A stretch of 64,000 nt of DNA from Nioella sp965215655 (lineage in GTDB: Bacteria > Pseudomonadota > Alphaproteobacteria > Rhodobacterales > Rhodobacteraceae), in contig NZ_OZ244111.1 of NCBI RefSeq assembly GCF_965215655.1, positions 1,736,001 through 1,800,000 of the forward strand, written 5' to 3'. Below are positions 18,718 through 28,917 of the stretch, one piece after another. The notes below the pieces were generated by a model. It did not search any database. It was not told the origin of the DNA and saw only the letters and a list, made by a program, of their open reading frames with translations. Positions within the stretch are counted from its first letter, which is position 1, and the number at the start of each line of letters is the position of its first letter. A program made the position numbers and the translations under genes.

Positions 18718-20018
18718 TGCGAAAGCTCCTGGTAGTGGGGCTGCACGGGCACGCCATCGGTCACGAATTCCTGGCCCACAACGATCACATCCGCCGTGTC
18801 CGGCAGGCCGGCCAGAAGCACGCCGTTCATCGTGTCACGCAGATAAGTGACCGGTGCGAAGCGGGCGGTGTTCGTCTCGTCCACGATCCGCAGGCCGAGC
18901 AGACCTTCATCATTCAGGGTCAGGGCGGAGGAAGGAAGCAGATGCGCCATCTGCCCGGACGACGCGATCAGGATATCCGCGGTCTGCCCGTCGCTGATGG
19001 ACAGATCGGTGTTGTCCACCGTGATTTCGACCCGGAAGGTCCGTGTCTGTGGATCGGCAGAGCGGCTGAGGAAAGTGACCGTGCCCACAACCTGCTGACC
19101 GGTTGCCAGGCGGGCGCCAGCGCTGGCACCGACGGCGACCCGGCTGACCTCGGCCTCTGGCACGAACCCGACCAGCTTGATCGGATCGAGCTGGATGACC
19201 GTGGCGCAGAGCGATCCGGGCTGCATCAGCGACCCGATTTCAGCGGTGTCGCTTTCCAGAAGGCCCTCGAACGGGGCGTGGATCCGAAGGTTGTCGATTT
19301 CCTGCTCGGCGCGCAGCACGGCGGCCTCGGCGGCGCTGATGCCGCTTTGGGCGGCCTGAATGGCGGCCTGAGCCGCTTGAACTCCAGCGGCGGCGGACTC
19401 GATTCCGGCCTCGGCGGCGCTGACCGTGGCGCTGGCCGATGCGGCGCGGGTTTCCGAGGCAAAGCCGCTTTCACTGAGCCGGCTGGCGGCGTTCGAGTCG
19501 ATTTCTGCGGCGATCAGGCTGGCTTGTGCTTCAGCCACGCGGGCCCGTGCGGCGGGCAATTGTGCTTCGGCTTCGGGCAGTCGTGCCTGCGCCTCCAGCA
19601 AGCGTGCTTCGGCCTCGGCCAGCGCGGCTTCGCGGGTGCCGGGATCTATCTGGCACAGAAGCTGGCCTTCCTCCACGAAGGCCCCGGCGCGGATCGGGTC
19701 AGAGATGATGCGGCCAGACGTTTCGGCCCGCACTTCGACCTGCCGGGCGGCTTCCGTGCGGCCCCGAAGCAGAACCGCCGAGTCGACCTCTTCCGCGACC
19801 GAGCGGCGCACAACAACGGATACGGTGCCTTCTGGCAGGGCCACGGCGGTCTCTTCTTCCGCAAGCTCGGCGGCCGGAGAGGGGTCTTCGGCTACCGGCA
19901 CTTCTGTGGAGGCGCGAAACCCGTTGGCGAATTCCACCAGACGCTCGCGCTCCATTACCACGCCGTAGATCACTGCGCACACGAGGATCGCCGTTATAAT
20001 CGAAAAAATACGCATCAT
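18714..20018 (-). CDS. RND efflux periplasmic adaptor (membrane fusion protein)
   Basis: This 434-residue HlyD/AcrA-class adaptor has an N-terminal anchor (MMRIFSIITAILVCAVIYGVV), a lipoyl half-motif (VEVRAETSGRI), an Ala/Glu-rich coiled coil at about residues 135-245, the second lipoyl half (LRIHAPFEGLLESD) and a beta-barrel domain. It links the RND pump to an outer-membrane channel. AGAGG lies just upstream of ATG 20018. It is transcribed leftward with the pump gene from a promoter flanked by a palindrome at 20142-20157. Confidence 0.93.
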   Translation of the reverse strand: MMRIFSIITAILVCAVIYGVVMERERLVEFANGFRASTEVPVAEDPSPAAELAEEETAVALPEGTVSVVVRRSVAEEVDSAVLLRGRTEAARQVEVRAETSGRIISDPIRAGAFVEEGQLLCQIDPGTREAALAEAEARLLEAQARLPEAEAQLPAARARVAEAQASLIAAEIDSNAASRLSESGFASETRAASASATVSAAEAGIESAAAGVQAAQAAIQAAQSGISAAEAAVLRAEQEIDNLRIHAPFEGLLESDTAEIGSLMQPGSLCATVIQLDPIKLVGFVPEAEVSRVAVGASAGARLATGQQVVGTVTFLSRSADPQTRTFRVEITVDNTDLSISDGQTADILIASSGQMAHLLPSSALTLNDEGLLGLRIVDETNTARFAPVTYLRDTMNGVLLAGLPDTADVIVVGQEFVTDGVPVQPHYQELSQ

Positions 20019-20094
20019 TCGCCTCTTGTAGCGGGCCTGGTTCCGTCGGCCCTACATCTGAGCCTTTGATCACCGTTTCAACCCGCTATTACGC

Positions 20095-20157
20095 TGAACC
20101 AGTCCGTTTAGTTTACTTTTTATGGAATCCGGCTGCAAGACTGAACTGACCAGTTCA
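20095..20157 (-). promoter_or_regulatory. Probable promoter and operator of the RND efflux operon
   Basis: On the minus strand TTGCAG (20133-20138), a 17-bp spacer and TAAACT (20110-20115) form a sigma-70-like promoter. The perfect dyad TGAACTG-ac-CAGTTCA (20142-20157) lies just upstream of the -35. A degenerate partner, TGAAC-N7-GTTTA with 10 of 16 positions shared (20095-20110), overlaps the -10. This arrangement fits control by a TetR-type repressor, but no regulator gene is adjacent. The rest of this 280-bp divergent gap shows nothing else clear. Confidence 0.65.
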
Positions 20158-20298
20158 CTTTTTTGCGTTCCCCTCTGGATTTCCGGGGCTTGGATCACCC
20201 CAGACGGCTGCGGAGACTTGTTCCCGGGGCGCATCTCGCGTTAAGAGGCGGTAACGAGTGACACGCGGGCCGGGAATGGCCCAGATATTGGGGCGAAC

Positions 20299-21075
20299 AT
20301 GGCCAATACCGACAGTTTCATCGAAGAGGTCAACGAAGAGCTTCGCCGTGACCGGCTGTTCCGTCTGTTCCGGAAATGGGGCTGGATTCCGGTTCTGCTG
20401 GTGGTTGCGATTGTCGCGGCCGCCGCTTGGTGGGAATACTCGCTGGCGCAGGAACGCGCGGCCTCCGAGGCGTTCGGGGACGCTCTGATCGCCGCCCTTG
20501 ACAATGACGACGCGGAAGCGCGTCAGGCGGCCCTGTCCGAGATCACTCCCACGAGCGAAAATGCCCGAGTGCTTCTGGCAATGCTTCTAGCCGGGGAACA
20601 GGCCAATGGCGAAAGCCCCGAGGAGGCTGCCGCAAGCTTGCGCAGCATCGCCGTGGACACCGCCTTGCCGGAACGCTACCGCGACCTTGCCTTGCTCAAG
20701 GCCCATATGCTGGCCCCGCAGGACTTTGCCACCGCGATGGCCGAACTTGACCAGCTGGCGCGACCGGGCCGCCCCTATCGCCCGCTGGCGATGGAACAGC
20801 AGGCACTTTTGCATGTCAGCAATGGCGATCGGGAGGCCGCAATCGCGCTGTTGCGCCTGTTGGAAGACGACAGCGAAGCCACGCCGGGCTTGCAACAGCG
20901 CGCGTCTCAGTTGATTGTGGCATTGGAATCCGGCGCTGCCCTGCAGGATCCGGCCCCGGTGGAGGACACCGCGACCGACGGGTCTGAGACAGCGACCGAA
21001 GAGGAAGCCGGTGCCGAGGCTCCGGTAGACGAGGGGGAAGAGCCCCCGGCAGCAGAAAGCGCCCCCGAACAATAA
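20299..21075 (+). CDS. YfgM-like tetratricopeptide membrane protein
   Basis: The 258-residue protein has a cytoplasmic N-terminus (DSFIEEVNEELRRDRLFRLFRKWG), one membrane span at about 29-46, a periplasmic helical TPR-like domain and a Glu/Ala/Pro-rich tail. This layout, and the gene order before bamB and der, match YfgM, an ancillary SecYEG factor that works with periplasmic chaperones. It is first of the rightward yfgM-bamB-der group; 46 bp separate it from bamB. Confidence 0.85.
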   Translation: MANTDSFIEEVNEELRRDRLFRLFRKWGWIPVLLVVAIVAAAAWWEYSLAQERAASEAFGDALIAALDNDDAEARQAALSEITPTSENARVLLAMLLAGEQANGESPEEAAASLRSIAVDTALPERYRDLALLKAHMLAPQDFATAMAELDQLARPGRPYRPLAMEQQALLHVSNGDREAAIALLRLLEDDSEATPGLQQRASQLIVALESGAALQDPAPVEDTATDGSETATEEEAGAEAPVDEGEEPPAAESAPEQ

Positions 21076-21121
21076 GGGGCAGGGTGCCGGTGGTTGAACG
21101 GTTTGAAGAGGCGGCAGTCAG

Positions 21122-22450
21122 ATGAACAAGATCAGCATTGGTTTCCTTGGGCTCGGATTGCTCGCCATGCTGGCCGCATGTGCAGAACGCGAGGTCATTC
21201 TCGAAGGAGATCGCTTCGGCACCCGCACGCCGCTGGATCAGGCCTTTCCCGGTATCGAGGCACCCGAGGTAGCAGAGGATACCGCAGCTCCGATTTCGCT
21301 GGCTGAGCCGGTCACTCTCGACAGCTGGCCCATGCGGTCCCTGACCACGCGCAATGTGGTTCCGCATCTGTCCCTGTCCGCTGCGCCGGTGGAGCTTTGG
21401 GCCAGTGATATCGGGCAGGGAAATACACGCCGCGCCCGCATCACCGCCGATCCCGTCATGGCCGATGGCCGGATCTTCACCCTCGATTCCGACGCGCAGC
21501 TGACCGCGACTGGCACCGATGGTAGCACGCTTTGGACCGCCGATCTGACGGCGGGTTACGAGCGCGGCGGTGGCGTGTCCGGTGGCGGCCTCGCGGTCGT
21601 GGGCGGCGTCGTCTATGCAACCACCGGCTATGGCGAGCTGATCGCCTTGCAACCGGCCAATGGCGAGGTCATCTGGCGTCAGCGCCTCGGGGCCGGGATC
21701 ACCGCGCCGACCGTCACCGATAACTCCGTCTATGTGGTCAGCCGCGACAGTCAGGCCTGGTCGCTGAACCCCGAAAACGGCCGCATTCGCTGGCAACTGC
21801 CCGCAGGTCCGGCCACGGCGGTTCTGTCCGGCGGCGCATCGCCCGCGCTGACCGATCGTCTGGTGATCTTCCCCTTCGGCTCGGGCGAGCTTGTGGCCAC
21901 CCTGCGTCTCTCTGGCGTCCGGGTCTGGGGCACGACCGTCGCAGGCGCGCGCCGGGGCGTGGCCTATAACGATCTCAACGATATCACCGGCGACCCGGTG
22001 ATCGTGGGCAATACGCTTTATGCCGGCAACCAGTCCGGTCGCGTCGTCGCGATGGAGGCCTCCTCGGGGGAACGCCTCTGGACCGCGCAGGATGGCGCCT
22101 ATTCCCCGGTGCTGCCGGCCGGTGATTCCATCTTCTTCGTGTCCGACCGCAACGAGCTGATCCGTCTGGACGCCGAAACCGGCTCTCGCATCTGGGGCAC
22201 CGAGCTGCCGCTTTACGTCAATGAGCGCGAACGCCGCCGCCAGGCTGTGTTCACGCATTACGGCCCGATCCTGGCCGGGGGCCGCCTCGTGGTCGCCTCT
22301 GGTGACGGCAATATCCGTTTCTTCGACCCGGAAAGCGGGGCAGAACTGTCGCGCGTCGAAATCCGCGGTGGCGCGGCGGCGCATCCGATCGTTGTGGGGG
22401 GCACGCTCTATGTCGTGTCCGGTGCCGGGCGGCTGCACGCCTTCCGCTGA
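21122..22450 (+). CDS. bamB: Outer membrane protein assembly factor BamB (lipoprotein)
   Basis: This 442-residue lipoprotein has signal MNKISIGFLGLGLLAMLAAC with lipobox LAAC and the acylated cysteine at position 20. Seven or eight PQQ-like propeller blades follow (repeated patterns such as GNTLYAGNQSGRVVAMEASSGERLW and GGTLYVVSGAGRLHAF). BamB sits in the periplasmic leaflet of the outer membrane and binds BamA during beta-barrel insertion. It is preceded by yfgM and followed by der, as in E. coli. Confidence 0.94.
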   Translation: MNKISIGFLGLGLLAMLAACAEREVILEGDRFGTRTPLDQAFPGIEAPEVAEDTAAPISLAEPVTLDSWPMRSLTTRNVVPHLSLSAAPVELWASDIGQGNTRRARITADPVMADGRIFTLDSDAQLTATGTDGSTLWTADLTAGYERGGGVSGGGLAVVGGVVYATTGYGELIALQPANGEVIWRQRLGAGITAPTVTDNSVYVVSRDSQAWSLNPENGRIRWQLPAGPATAVLSGGASPALTDRLVIFPFGSGELVATLRLSGVRVWGTTVAGARRGVAYNDLNDITGDPVIVGNTLYAGNQSGRVVAMEASSGERLWTAQDGAYSPVLPAGDSIFFVSDRNELIRLDAETGSRIWGTELPLYVNERERRRQAVFTHYGPILAGGRLVVASGDGNIRFFDPESGAELSRVEIRGGAAAHPIVVGGTLYVVSGAGRLHAFR

Positions 22451-22555
22451 TCGCATCGCACAGGTTTTTTCGGGGGTTTGGCGTCACGACGGCTTTTCAT
22501 TGCCTGTCAGCCGCGTTATGCCGCGCGATCTGGATAGAGTAAGGATAACGGGCCG

Positions 22556-23998
22556 ATGAGCTTCGTTCTGGCCATTGTCGGGCGTCCCAATGTGGGCAAG
22601 TCGACGCTGTTCAACCGCCTCGTGGGCAAGAAACTGGCGCTGGTCGATGACCAGCCCGGCGTGACGCGTGATCTGCGCGAGGGGGCCGCTCGCCTTGGCG
22701 ACCTGCGTTTTACCGTGATGGACACGGCGGGGCTGGAAGACGCCAATGATGACAGCCTGCCGGGCCGCATGCGCCGCCTGACCGAACGCGCCGTGGGTCT
22801 GGCCGATGCCTGCCTTTTCCTCGTCGATGCCCGCACCGGGATCACGCCCACGGATGAGGTCTTTGCCGATATCCTGCGCCGCTCGGGCACACCGGTGATT
22901 CTGGCCGCCAACAAGGCCGAAGGCCGCGCCGCCGAGGCGGGTGTGTTCGAGGCCTTCGGGCTAGGGCTTGGCGATCCGCTGGCGCTGTCGGCGGAGCATG
23001 GCGAGGGAATGGCCGAACTGGCCGTGGTCCTGTCCCCGCTCATCGAAGCGGCAGAGGCCAAGGCCGAGGAGGCGGTCACCGATATCGACATCGAAGATGG
23101 CGAGGAGGCGTCAGAGCGCACCAAACCCCTTCAGATCGCTGTCATCGGCCGCCCGAATGCGGGAAAATCCACCCTGATCAATAAGATTATCGGCGAGGAC
23201 CGTCTGCTGACCGGACCCGAGGCCGGGATCACCCGCGATTCCATCGCCGTGACCGTGGATTGGGACGGTACCCCGATGCGGATCTTCGACACCGCCGGGA
23301 TGCGCAAAAAAGCCAAGGTTCAGGAAAAGCTGGAAAAGCTCTCCGTCTCCGACGGTCTGCGCGCGGTGAAATTCGCCGAGATCGTGGTGGTGCTGCTCGA
23401 CGCTGCCATCCCCTTCGAACAGCAGGATCTCCGCATCGCTGATCTGGCGGAACGCGAGGGCCGCGCGGTTGTCGTCGCTGTCAACAAGTGGGACCTCGAA
23501 GAGCACAAGCAGGAAAAACTGCGCGACATGCGCGAGGCTTTCGAACGGCTTCTGCCGCAGCTGCGTGGCGCGCCGCTTGTCACGGTGTCGGCCAAGACGG
23601 GCCGGGGGCTCGACCGGCTGCAACAGGCGATTGTGCGGGCCTATGATGTCTGGAACCGCCGGGTCCCGACCGCGACGCTGAACCGATGGCTGGCGGGCAT
23701 GGTCGAGGCGCATCCGCCCCCCGCACCATCCGGGCGCCGTATCAAGCTGCGCTACATGACCCAGGCCAAGACACGGCCGCCGGGATTCGTGGTCATGTGT
23801 TCGATGCCCGAGAAACTGCCGGAAAGCTACTCTCGCTATCTTGTCAATGGGTTGCGAGAGGACTTTGACATGCCCGGAACGCCCATTCGCCTGCATATGC
23901 GCAGCCAGGCCGACGCCAATCCCTACAAGGATCGCAAGAAGTCGATCCCCTCGCGGCTGGCTAAACATGTGCGCAAAGGGGCCACCAAAAAGAGCTGA
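22556..23998 (+). CDS. der: Ribosome biogenesis GTPase Der
   Basis: This 480-residue protein has two tandem GTPase domains. Domain 1 has GRPNVGKSTLFN (P-loop), DTAGLED and NKAE. Domain 2 has GRPNAGKSTLIN, DTAGMRKKAK and NKWD. A C-terminal KH-like domain follows. Der is needed for 50S subunit maturation. It starts at ATG 22556, 105 bp after bamB. The basic tail KDRKKSIPSRLAKHVRKGATKKS fits RNA contact. It converges with grxD across a gap holding the two-part intergenic module. Confidence 0.97.
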   Translation: MSFVLAIVGRPNVGKSTLFNRLVGKKLALVDDQPGVTRDLREGAARLGDLRFTVMDTAGLEDANDDSLPGRMRRLTERAVGLADACLFLVDARTGITPTDEVFADILRRSGTPVILAANKAEGRAAEAGVFEAFGLGLGDPLALSAEHGEGMAELAVVLSPLIEAAEAKAEEAVTDIDIEDGEEASERTKPLQIAVIGRPNAGKSTLINKIIGEDRLLTGPEAGITRDSIAVTVDWDGTPMRIFDTAGMRKKAKVQEKLEKLSVSDGLRAVKFAEIVVVLLDAAIPFEQQDLRIADLAEREGRAVVVAVNKWDLEEHKQEKLRDMREAFERLLPQLRGAPLVTVSAKTGRGLDRLQQAIVRAYDVWNRRVPTATLNRWLAGMVEAHPPPAPSGRRIKLRYMTQAKTRPPGFVVMCSMPEKLPESYSRYLVNGLREDFDMPGTPIRLHMRSQADANPYKDRKKSIPSRLAKHVRKGATKKS

Positions 23999-24024
23999 GC
24001 CGACCACCGCGCGGCCCCTTTCAG

Positions 24025-24045
24025 CTTGGCTAAAATACCTCGGGG
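24025..24045 (+). repeat. Intergenic module, part A (copy 2)
   Basis: CTTGGCTAAAATACCTC, 26 bp after the der stop, is a close relative of CTTGGCAAAAATACCTC at 39604 and of the CTTGGTCCAAATACTC cores at 14877 and 32417 (minus strand). Two GC-rich hairpins follow, GGGGGC-aac-GCCCCC (24065-24079) and GCGGCCC-N5-GGGCCGC (24090-24108), which may end transcription from der. Confidence 0.7.
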
Positions 24046-24110
24046 GAGTCGCCTGAAAGGCGGCGGGGGCAACGCCCCCAAAGAAAACGCGGCCCGGAAC
24101 GGGCCGCGCG

Positions 24111-24134
24111 GATCGACGCCGAAGGCGGCGAAAT
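24111..24134 (+). repeat. Intergenic module, part B (copy 2)
   Basis: GATCGACGCC-ga-AGGCGGCGAAAT lies 11 bp beyond the grxD stop, read from the grxD side. It shares GTCGACGCC-N2-AGGCGGCGAAA with copies at 14724-14752 and 39752-39779, allowing one mismatch in the first triplet. Confidence 0.75.
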
Positions 24135-24144
24135 CCCTTGTGCC

Positions 24145-24504
24145 TCAGGCGTTCGCGGCCCGGATCTTGTCGGCGGCCTCTTTCGAATAGCCAACGCCCT
24201 TGTCATCGAAAAGCGTATCGAGCTCGCCCGACAGGGTCATCTCGGTCACGATATCGCAGCCGCCCACGAACTCGCCCTTCACATAAAGCTGCGGGATGGT
24301 CGGCCAATCCGAAAAGGCCTTGATGCCCTGGCGGATCTCTTCGTCGGCCAGCACATTCACATCGGCAAACTCGACGCCCATGAAATTGAGAACCCCTGCC
24401 ACGCGGCTGGAAAACCCGCATTGCGGCATGGTCTTGGTGCCTTTCATGAAAAGCACCACGTCATTGGCCTCGATAGTGTCTTTGATCTGGGTCTCTGCGC
24501 TCAT
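24145..24504 (-). CDS. grxD: Monothiol glutaredoxin, Grx4 family
   Basis: This 119-residue protein has the monothiol site CGFS within KGTKTMPQCGFSSRV and the glutathione/cluster-binding stretch WPTIPQLYVKGEFVGGCDIV. Grx4 proteins bridge [2Fe-2S] clusters and pass them to targets, often as a heterodimer with BolA, whose gene lies immediately upstream in this operon. ATG 24504 has GAGGAA upstream; an upstream TTG frame start is less likely. Confidence 0.95.
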   Translation of the reverse strand: MSAETQIKDTIEANDVVLFMKGTKTMPQCGFSSRVAGVLNFMGVEFADVNVLADEEIRQGIKAFSDWPTIPQLYVKGEFVGGCDIVTEMTLSGELDTLFDDKGVGYSKEAADKIRAANA

Positions 24505-24553
24505 CTCGGCGTTCCTCAAAATCGTGATAATCAGTCCGGTGTCCCTAATGGGC

Positions 24554-24790
24554 TCACTCCGGTGCCTTCGTCGTCAGCGCCAGTGCATGCACTTCGCCCT
24601 GGGCACCGTCCATCTTGCCTTTCAGCGCCGCATAAACCGCGCGCTGTTGCTGCACCCGGTTCATGCCCCTGAAGCTTTCATCCACGACCTGCGCGGAAAA
24701 ATGGACGCCGTCATCGCCCTCGACGATGATCTTCGCATTCGGGAGACTTTCCCGGATCAGGTCTTCGATGTCCTGGGCCGTAATGGGCAT
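24554..24790 (-). CDS. BolA family protein
   Basis: This 78-residue protein is the right length for BolA/IbaG. It has the class II KH-like fold pattern ending FRGMNRVQQQRAVYAALKGKMDGAQGEVHALAL, with the conserved histidine in GEVHAL near the C-terminus. BolA partners bind Grx4-type monothiol glutaredoxins to form a mixed Fe-S complex. The grxD gene follows 49 bp downstream, and purL lies upstream beyond a palindrome pair. ATG 24790 has GGAG in place. Confidence 0.93.
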   Translation of the reverse strand: MPITAQDIEDLIRESLPNAKIIVEGDDGVHFSAQVVDESFRGMNRVQQQRAVYAALKGKMDGAQGEVHALALTTKAPE

Positions 24791-24858
24791 GATGGGCAAC
24801 TCCTGTCTGTCATCCCAGATGTAGTCCGCGACCAAGTATCCCGCAAGGGCGCGACGTG

Positions 24859-24900
24859 AAAGGATCTTCGAAGATCCTTTTTAAAGAATCTTCGAAGATT
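24859..24900. repeat. Tandem palindromes between purL and bolA
   Basis: 24859-24880 is a perfect 22-bp palindrome (arms AAAGGATCTTC and GAAGATCCTTT), followed 6 bp later by the perfect palindrome AATCTTCGAAGATT (24887-24900). The unit GGATCTT-AAGATCC also occurs at 383-398. The position after the purL stop suggests an intercistronic hairpin that weakens or stabilises the downstream bolA-grxD message (inference). Confidence 0.8.
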
Positions 24901-24916
24901 TTCCCCGTAACCGATG

Positions 24917-27076
<2,160 letters not shown>

Positions 27077-27155
27077 ATCTTCGATGTCCCTTGGGGCTCA
27101 GGTCGCTTGGCGCACTCTTTAGGGCAAGGCCCCGGCGGGGAAAAGGGGTGAGAGG

Positions 27156-27629
27156 TCACAGGGGGCGGCGGAATGTCAACGATGTGGCCTGTGCATGGCC
27201 CGGATGGGCGCTGGCACCGACTAGATGGAACCCCATGGCCCGGAATGTCCGGTGGTTTTCGCGCAGTTCCACCCTTGTTTGCAAACACAGCCCCTTGAGC
27301 CCGCGCCGGACCGCTTCCTGCGCTGCAGCATCCAGAAGCTGACGGGCAAGCCCTGTACCGCGATGTCTGCGATCCACCGCCAGCTTGCCAATATAATACT
27401 CCGTTTGCTGCGGATGGCCGAAGAGACAGGCAATTGGGAGGGAATCCTGCGTGATCAGAAAAAGGTCTTCTTCAGTGGCTTTCTGCTTCAGGCTTTCAGC
27501 AGTCATGCGCAAAAGCGAGGATGGCGGATCAATGCGGCCTTCCATGAAGGCAAAAGCCTTGTTCAGAAGGGCCAGAAGACCGTCCCAGTCCTGATAGCTG
27601 TCTGTATTGAGCGAAACTGCGTGGCGCAT
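27156..27629 (-). CDS. GNAT family N-acetyltransferase
   Basis: This 157-residue protein has the acetyl-CoA loop in DRRHRGTGLARQLLDAAAQEA and a C-terminal NHRTFRAMGFHLVG, which define the GNAT fold. The substrate is unknown. A stretch of residues before the loop (TEYYIGKLAV) resembles amino-acid or small-metabolite acetyltransferases. The start is ATG 27629; no strong ribosome binding site is visible. A strong minus-strand terminator ends 28 bp upstream of this start, so the gene needs either readthrough from the sRNA-like transcript or a very short leader. Confidence 0.85.
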   Translation of the reverse strand: MRHAVSLNTDSYQDWDGLLALLNKAFAFMEGRIDPPSSLLRMTAESLKQKATEEDLFLITQDSLPIACLFGHPQQTEYYIGKLAVDRRHRGTGLARQLLDAAAQEAVRRGLKGLCLQTRVELRENHRTFRAMGFHLVGASAHPGHAQATSLTFRRPL

Positions 27630-27656
27630 TGCGCCGAAATAGCAGGGGATTAGACC

Positions 27657-27684
27657 AAAAAAAAGGCCGAGACGAATCTCGGCC
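27657..27684 (-). terminator. Rho-independent terminator of the sRNA candidate
   Basis: A perfect 8-bp GC-rich stem (27665-27672 with 27677-27684) with a UUCG loop is followed by eight U on the minus strand. Confidence 0.92.
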
Positions 27685-27733
27685 AAAGTCCAACAGGGAG
27701 GTAGTGAGCGCGCGATGTCTATCGCCCGTCACT
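27657..27733 (-). ncRNA. Candidate small RNA with exposed CCUCCC and strong terminator
   Basis: Read on the minus strand, the predicted transcript of about 77 nt starts with a hairpin: outer stem GUGA (27729-27732) with UCAC (27704-27707), inner stem GCGAU/AUCGC with a 4-nt loop. An unpaired stretch carrying CCUCCC (27696-27701), complementary to a Shine-Dalgarno GGGAGG, follows. It ends with the terminator GGCCGAGA-uucg-UCUCGGCC and eight U (27684-27657). No open frame fits the transcript. Anti-Shine-Dalgarno loops are known in alphaproteobacterial sRNAs. The alternative is a 5' leader with attenuator for the GNAT gene. Confidence 0.65.
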
Positions 27734-27739
27734 GATGCT

Positions 27740-27768
27740 GAAATAGTCAGCAGCATGTTAACGATCAA
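27740..27768 (-). promoter_or_regulatory. Probable promoter of the sRNA candidate
   Basis: On the minus strand TTGATC (27768-27763), a 17-bp spacer and TATTTC (27745-27740) place a start near 27733, exactly before the 5' hairpin of the sRNA candidate. Confidence 0.5.
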
Positions 27769-27847
27769 GGGTTATTTCGCCGCATCGCCGCAAAGCCGCT
27801 ATGCGCGTTGCACATGGCTCACACTTTTTGCGGGTGCAAGGCGCGCG

Positions 27848-28750
27848 TTACCCCTCTTGCTCGCGTCGTTTGCGGCGGTGCGCGATGATTTCCTCGGTCA
27901 CGAAATCGCGGAACGCCTCGATCCGCTTGGAATGGCGCAGCTCCTCAGGATAGGCAAGAAAAACAGGTACTTCGTTGCTTTCCACCTCTGGCAAGACGCG
28001 GACAAGCTGCGGGAAATCCTCGGCCAGATAATCCGGCAGCAGACCAATGCCCAGATCGTGGATTACGCCCTGAAGGACGCCGAAATAGTTGTTGACCGTC
28101 AGGAAGCTGCCCACATCGTAGGACATGATCTCGCGCACCAGCAGGGCCCCGGCGCTGACCTGCGCGGAATGGGCGTTCTGGCTGATCAGCCGGTGCTGGC
28201 CCAGTTCCTCCAGCGAAGCGGGGGTGCCGTTGGCTTCCAGATAGGTTTGCGAGGCATAAAGCTGCATCCGCACACTCATCAGCTTCTTGCGGATCAGGTC
28301 GGCCTGGCTGGGTTCCTTCATGCGGATGGCGACATCGGCCTCGCGCATGGGCAGGTCCATCACCCGTTCTTCGAGGATCAGGTCGATCTTCAACTCGGGG
28401 TACTTGTTATAGAGCTGCGGCAGGCGCGGGGCGAGCCAGAGCGTGCCGAAACCGACGGTCGTGGTGACGCGCAACTCGCCAAAGACCTCTTCTTCACTGT
28501 CGCGAATGCGCGCGGCGGCGGCGTCCAGCCGTTTCGACATGGATCTGGTGGCGTCGAACAGCAATTCGCCCTGTTCAGTCAGGATCAGCCCGCGTGCATG
28601 GCGGTGGAACAGCGTCGTATCAAGGCTTTCCTCCAGCGACCGGATCTGCCGACTGACAGCGGACTGGCTCAGATGCAGGGTGTCGCCCGCATGGGTTAGG
28701 CTGCCCGCATCGGCAACAGCGTGAAAAATGCGCAGCTTGTCCCAATCCAT
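27848..28750 (-). CDS. LysR family transcriptional regulator
   Basis: This 300-residue protein has an N-terminal winged helix-turn-helix (DWDKLRIFHAVADAGSLTHAGDTLHLSQSAVSRQIRSLEE) and a two-lobed effector domain. It lies divergent from the indolepyruvate ferredoxin oxidoreductase gene, with operator-like dyads between them (28844-28877), so it probably controls that gene and itself (inference). The start is uncertain: ATG 28750 opens the HTH directly but lacks a purine-rich site; ATG 28792 would add 14 residues and has TAGG upstream. Confidence 0.9.
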   Translation of the reverse strand: MDWDKLRIFHAVADAGSLTHAGDTLHLSQSAVSRQIRSLEESLDTTLFHRHARGLILTEQGELLFDATRSMSKRLDAAAARIRDSEEEVFGELRVTTTVGFGTLWLAPRLPQLYNKYPELKIDLILEERVMDLPMREADVAIRMKEPSQADLIRKKLMSVRMQLYASQTYLEANGTPASLEELGQHRLISQNAHSAQVSAGALLVREIMSYDVGSFLTVNNYFGVLQGVIHDLGIGLLPDYLAEDFPQLVRVLPEVESNEVPVFLAYPEELRHSKRIEAFRDFVTEEIIAHRRKRREQEG

Positions 28751-28843
28751 AGGAGAGACTTTCTTTTCCTGAACCGATGCCCCGATACCCATGGCAACCT
28801 AGTCAGTTTACCCTACAGTTCAATGAAGAACTCTGAGGATTGC

Positions 28844-28883
28844 TCAAACATCGCTTGAAAGGTCAAATATGCTGACCTATAAT
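28844..28883 (+). promoter_or_regulatory. Promoter and operator of the indolepyruvate ferredoxin oxidoreductase gene
   Basis: TTGAAA (28855-28860), a 17-bp spacer and a perfect TATAAT (28878-28883) form a near-consensus sigma-70 promoter. The spacer is exactly one dyad, GGTCA-N7-TGACC (28861-28877). A second dyad, TCAA-N7-TTGA (28844-28858), overlaps the -35 and has LysR-like spacing. A protein on the spacer dyad would block polymerase. Confidence 0.8.
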
Positions 28884-28917
28884 GATGGAAATTGCGGCAT
28901 TCCATCGGGAGAGGACC

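Noticed and set aside
24859..24900. Riboswitch upstream of bolA-grxD
   Set aside because: Only simple palindromes are visible; no multi-helix junction or conserved aptamer core could be recognised.
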